The notes under the pieces were generated by a model that did not search any database, was not told the origin of the DNA, and saw nothing but the letters and a program-made list of their open reading frames with translations. From Armatimonadota bacterium (GTDB lineage Bacteria; Armatimonadota; Fimbriimonadia; Fimbriimonadales; Fimbriimonadaceae), in assembly GCA_023392285.1 (NCBI GenBank), contig JAEVZK010000078.1, positions 1 to 8,347 on the forward strand: a stretch of 8,347 nt of DNA, in the 5' to 3' direction. Every line of letters begins with the position of its first letter. Position 1 is the stretch's first letter. A program made the translations under genes and the position numbers. This document shows positions 6,114 to 8,347 of this stretch, piece by piece.

Positions 6114-6859
6114 GCTTTGCGCCACGCTACGATAGGGCAAAGACTATCTTCCGGAAAGATCTCGACTAGCTCAAAGGACACGCTTTCCATGAGGCGCAAG
6201 GTGTCGCTTAAGGTTGTGAAGCTGTATCGTTGACTACTCTCTCTGTAATTGCCACAAGCCAAGATTTCCTCCAAAGCCCATCCCGTTTCCTCTGCCAGAC
6301 CCTCCAGGCCGCCAGGACGATCTACAAGATAATCGTATGCGCGGCTCAGGTAGCCGCCAACCAGCATCGTCACTCGAAGTTTGTATTCGCTGAACCCCGA
6401 GCAGTCCGATGGCTCCGGGAACGGCATCTCACCGGCTGACAAGGAAAAGAGCCGCATGACCAGCATTCCGCCTTTCGCCAGCCGCTCCATAAGATGAGCA
6501 GCTAGACTCGCCTGTCCTGCGAAGTCGATCAGGTGGAGCCCTCCATCGCAAATGATAAAGTCCGGTTCTCCGGCTTGGGGAGGAAGGCACGTCCACTCGC
6601 CAAGCAGGGCATTTTCCCGCGGGTTCGGCCAAAGAGCGTCGATCATCGCCTCCGTGTGGTCAACCGCCGTCAGGGTTGCCCCTGCCCAATCCAGGCGCGC
6701 GATCTCCGGCGTTACACCCAAGAGCAGCGGGCGACTCGGCGCACATTTGGCAACGAGCAGCTGATAGATGGCCAGATCCCGCTCATCTGGCCGAAGAGGC
6801 GGCTTAATCAAACGCCAGTGCCGCGCAATCTCATGCCAATAATCCGTCGTGGCGATCAC
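6110..6859 (-). CDS. Class I SAM-dependent methyltransferase
   Basis: A 249-aa Rossmann-fold methyltransferase. Motif I appears as PLLLGVTPEIARLDW (44-58), a variant in which the acidic/Gly-rich loop reads LGVTPEI. The ribose-binding acidic residue is D67 in LTAVDHTEAMI (63-73). The post-II strand is PDFIICDGGLHLID (99-112), and KGGMLVMRLF (129-138) is the strand-5 region. The N-terminus (TTDYWHEIARHWRLIKPPLRPDE) is typical of small-molecule methyltransferases rather than rRNA or DNA enzymes, but the substrate is unknown. The start is GTG (6859) with AGGAG 6 nt upstream, overlapping the stop of the ATP-grasp gene as GTGA. It shares an operon with ATP-grasp and ThuA proteins, so it probably methylates an intermediate or product of the ATP-grasp step. 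Confidence 0.87.
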   Translation of the reverse strand: MIATTDYWHEIARHWRLIKPPLRPDERDLAIYQLLVAKCAPSRPLLLGVTPEIARLDWAGATLTAVDHTEAMIDALWPNPRENALLGEWTCLPPQAGEPDFIICDGGLHLIDFAGQASLAAHLMERLAKGGMLVMRLFSLSAGEMPFPEPSDCSGFSEYKLRVTMLVGGYLSRAYDYLVDRPGGLEGLAEETGWALEEILACGNYRESSQRYSFTTLSDTLRLMESVSFELVEIFPEDSLCPIVAWRKA

Positions 6860-7641
6860 AGGAAGCTCCTGAGGCCAGCGGCAAGCATCTCGATGCGGGG
6901 GCGAATCTCTGACCGAGTGAAGGTGCCGAGTGACGGGGTTCGGTTGGCGTCGTACAGGACCACACGGCCATCTACAAGCGCATAGTCGAATTTGCCGAAA
7001 TCAAAATTCAGCTGCTTTCTAATCTCACGCAGCTCGTCTGGCACTCTGGGGGTCGGCACCCGACGCAGGACGGTGTGCTGCTTCACGATTGCCGACTTGG
7101 AATAGGACAGTGAATTCGTTTCGGCGTCTCCCAAGAACATCCACGTGCGGAGGCAGTACAGTCCATCTCGCATCTCAGGCAGAAATTTCTCAACCACGAA
7201 TCGACTGTCCTGCCAAATGTGATCCGGTACCTCGCCTAAGGACGAAAAAATGAGGTAATTCGCATCAGGGACAGTTGAGCCGGTGCCCAGGTCGTGCTCT
7301 TTCCAGCCACCGCAATTTAGGTCGGTTTTCGCGATGACCGCTCCTTCCCACCCGGACGATTGCGTCACCAGATCACGGCTGATTGTGGACTTGGAAATGT
7401 CGAGAACTTGCGCGTTAATCGTCCGCTCGTACTGCGCCATATAGGGGCGGTGGTCAGTCGGGACGACCGTCAGGTCGACATGGTTGACGAGGATATCGGC
7501 ATCGATGCGTTCCCCAGGGCCGTGCTGGACGAAGAGCTCATGTCCATTTGCCTGCCAACACGCAGCAATTTCCCTGAGGAAGTATCCGCAGGGATCATGA
7601 ATATTTCCGTTGCGGTGAAGATAGATGAGTATCCGCGCCAA
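6856..7641 (-). CDS. ATP-grasp-fold protein of unknown substrate
   Basis: About 261 aa, with an ATP-grasp layout. A short pre-ATP-grasp N-terminus (ARILIYLHRNGNIHD) is followed by nucleotide-binding Lys in AVIAKTDLNCGG, then FVVEKFLPEMRDGLYCLRTW (the acidic/Lys adenine-binding strand). FGKFDYALVDGRVVLYDANRTPS supplies the Asp...Asp-x-Asn Mg-ATP ligands near the C-terminus. ATP-grasp enzymes activate a carboxylate as acyl phosphate and join it to an amine or thiol, or phosphorylate it; the acceptor is unknown here. The gene heads a three-gene coupled set with a methyltransferase and a ThuA protein. No ATG or GTG is available. The TTG at 7641 gives MARILIYLHRNG; a TTG at 7653 would add four residues but sits inside a TATACT box. 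Neither start has a ribosome site. It begins 44 bp after the msrB stop. Confidence 0.8.
   Translation of the reverse strand: MARILIYLHRNGNIHDPCGYFLREIAACWQANGHELFVQHGPGERIDADILVNHVDLTVVPTDHRPYMAQYERTINAQVLDISKSTISRDLVTQSSGWEGAVIAKTDLNCGGWKEHDLGTGSTVPDANYLIFSSLGEVPDHIWQDSRFVVEKFLPEMRDGLYCLRTWMFLGDAETNSLSYSKSAIVKQHTVLRRVPTPRVPDELREIRKQLNFDFGKFDYALVDGRVVLYDANRTPSLGTFTRSEIRPRIEMLAAGLRSFL
6859..6871 (-). promoter_or_regulatory. Small hairpin covering the methyltransferase ribosome site
   Basis: On the minus strand CAGGA-GCT-TCCTG gives a 5-bp stem with a 3-nt loop. It includes the AGGAG Shine-Dalgarno and the G of the GTG start. Ribosomes finishing the upstream ATP-grasp gene (GTGA overlap) would melt it, consistent with translational coupling. 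The pairing is visible; its role is inferred. Confidence 0.3.
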
Positions 7642-7652
7642 AGGTGCGAGCA

Positions 7653-7658
7653 AGTATA
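7653..7658 (-). promoter_or_regulatory. -10-like TATACT before the ATP-grasp gene
   Basis: TATACT on the minus strand ends 11 nt before the TTG at 7641, so transcription starting 6-8 nt downstream would give a leader of only about 4 nt. No recognisable -35 lies 16-18 nt upstream (the region is G-rich, GGGGGTGGAG). It could be an internal promoter separating the ATP-grasp/methyltransferase/ThuA set from msrB. Confidence 0.35.
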
Positions 7659-7685
7659 CAAGCGATTTGGCTCCACCCCCAGGGC

Positions 7686-8180
7686 TTACTTCGCGGGAAC
7701 GAACTTCATTGCGCCGGAATTCATGCAGTATCGCAACCCGGTGGGTTTGGGACCATCATCGAAAACATGCCCGAGGTGGCCGCCACAGCGGGAACAGTTC
7801 ACCTCGACGCGGACCATTCCCACTGAGCGGTCGGTGCGCTCGATAACCCGGTCCTTTGCCAGAGGCTGATAAAAGCTCGGCCAGCCCGTACCACTGTTAA
7901 ACTTCGTCTTCGAGCTGAACAGGGCTTGTCCGCAACCTGCGCAAACGTATGTTCCAACTTGGTGATTGTTCCAAAACTCATTGTGGAAGGCGGGCTCTGT
8001 GCTCGCTTCTCGAAGTACTGCGAACTGTTCAGGCGTGAGCCGCTTCTTCCACTGGGCTTCACTCAGCACCACCGCGTTTTTTGCAACTGGCTTCGCGGGG
8101 CGCTCGTGACTCTGAAGCGCCGCCAACGCCGCGCCGATGATGGCAAGCAGAATCACTGAAGTCCAAATCCCTTTACTCAT
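7686..8180 (-). CDS. msrB: Membrane-anchored peptide-methionine (R)-S-oxide reductase
   Basis: A 164-aa MsrB that reduces methionine-R-sulfoxide in proteins. Residues 5-23 form a hydrophobic signal-anchor (IWTSVILLAIIGAALAAL), so the enzyme probably faces the periplasm or is exported. The SelR domain spans about 40-162. Structural zinc is bound by C80/C83 (CAGC) and C129/C132 (CSRC). The catalytic Cys is C152 in LRYCMNSGAMKFV. Other hallmarks are TGWPSF (98-103) and GHLGHVFDDGP (134-144). The common resolving-Cys position in SGxGWPSF is Thr98, so regeneration must use another thiol or direct reductant attack. The ATG at 8180 follows a stop in its own frame two codons upstream and has no Shine-Dalgarno. 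The next gene (ATP-grasp) is 44 bp downstream on the same strand. An exported oxidative-repair enzyme would fit the envelope-stress flavour of the locus, but shared regulation is not shown. Confidence 0.95.
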   Translation of the reverse strand: MSKGIWTSVILLAIIGAALAALQSHERPAKPVAKNAVVLSEAQWKKRLTPEQFAVLREASTEPAFHNEFWNNHQVGTYVCAGCGQALFSSKTKFNSGTGWPSFYQPLAKDRVIERTDRSVGMVRVEVNCSRCGGHLGHVFDDGPKPTGLRYCMNSGAMKFVPAK

Positions 8181-8213
8181 GTCTTATGGAGGTGATTGGG
8201 CGGCAGTTTCGTT

Positions 8214-8262
8214 CCATCCTCCATTCTCCATTCTCCATTCTCCATTCTCCATTCACCATTCC
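8214..8262. repeat. Heptanucleotide tandem repeat, CCATTCT unit, 7 copies
   Basis: Seven consecutive 7-bp units: CCATCCT, four perfect CCATTCT (8221-8248), then CCATTCA and CCATTCC. The array begins 34 bp before the msrB ATG, on its upstream side. Such simple arrays can change copy number by slippage. No stop codon occurs in any frame of either strand of the unit. Confidence 0.9.
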
Positions 8263-8280
8263 CGTATGTCCCACCGCCAC

Positions 8281-8301
8281 CGCCGAACGCCAAACGCCGA
8301 A
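8281..8301. repeat. Second heptanucleotide repeat, CGCCGAA unit, 3 copies
   Basis: CGCCGAA, CGCCAAA, CGCCGAA follow the first array after an 18-bp gap, with the same 7-bp period but unrelated sequence. A degenerate CACCACC follows. The rest of 8302-8347 shows nothing I can identify. Confidence 0.7.
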
Positions 8302-8347
8302 CACCACCGGTCGAGATGTCCCTGTTCGTGCTCGCAAGAGCCAACCC

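Larger units (their letters stand above)
8177..8347 (-). other. Doubtful open frame upstream of msrB, stop overlapping its start
   Basis: From the window edge a minus-strand frame stays open for 56 codons and ends in a TGA (8179-8177) that overlaps the msrB ATG as ATGA. Its translation is low-complexity, with GGGGG and two copies of NGEWRME or near it, because it runs through both heptamer arrays. Neither array can produce a stop codon, so openness here is weak evidence. It could be the tail of an upstream gene, which would explain msrB's missing ribosome site. More likely it is intergenic DNA. Confidence 0.2.

Noticed and set aside
5823..6985. Several plus-strand open frames (5823-6233, 6230-6439, 6533-6985)
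   Set aside because: They are antisense to the ThuA and methyltransferase genes, which have clear family motifs; no domain or ribosome site is seen.
8214..8301. CRISPR array
   Set aside because: Units are 7 bp with no spacers, so this is a simple tandem repeat.
8186..8347. Plus-strand open frame from an ATG at 8186, and a GGAGGTGATT ribosome-site-like string at 8188-8197
   Set aside because: The frame owes its openness to repeats without stop codons and gives low-complexity sequence. The GGAGGTGATT string has no start codon at a usable distance.

Overview
The window is about 8.3 kb of moderately GC-rich, densely coding bacterial chromosome. It contains no rRNA, tRNA, transposase or CRISPR array. 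Several features point to a soil or freshwater bacterium of the Armatimonadota (Fimbriimonadia), Acidobacteriota or Planctomycetota type: tandem secreted amidohydrolase-like proteins, a ThuA-domain protein, an OmpR/HAMP-kinase pair beside a Spy/CpxP-like protein, weak or absent Shine-Dalgarno sequences on some genes, and heptanucleotide repeats between genes. This placement is a low-confidence impression; no marker gene is present.

Region 1 (1-1610, minus strand) is an operon of two secreted amidohydrolase-fold proteins joined by a GTGA stop/start overlap. The upstream protein (326-1594) has lost every metal ligand I could align. The downstream one, cut by the window edge, keeps the HxH motif. 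Region 2 (1645-2119, minus) is a small exported Spy/CpxP-like protein with two LTxxQ-like motifs, followed by a clear intrinsic terminator. Region 3 (2120-4443, plus) is divergent from it. It holds a 145-bp regulatory gap, a possible 10-codon leader ORF, an OmpR-family response regulator and a membrane histidine kinase that overlaps the regulator by 8 bp. The layout resembles an envelope-stress module in which the kinase/regulator pair may control the divergent periplasmic protein.

Region 4 (4471-5512, plus) is an O-methyltransferase of the COMT/hydroxyneurosporene type. A -10-like box sits 7 nt before its ATG, so its mRNA may be leaderless. It converges on region 5 and overlaps its last gene by 68 bp. 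Region 5 (5445-8180, minus) reads msrB, then an ATP-grasp protein, a SAM methyltransferase and a ThuA-domain protein. The last three are joined by 4-bp overlaps (GTGA, ATGA) and probably act in one pathway. ATP-grasp ligation or phosphorylation plus methylation suggests small-molecule or peptide modification, but the substrate cannot be read from the sequence. This cluster is the best candidate for undescribed biology here.

Region 6 (8181-8347) holds no convincing gene. It contains two adjacent 7-bp-period tandem repeats of different sequence upstream of msrB.
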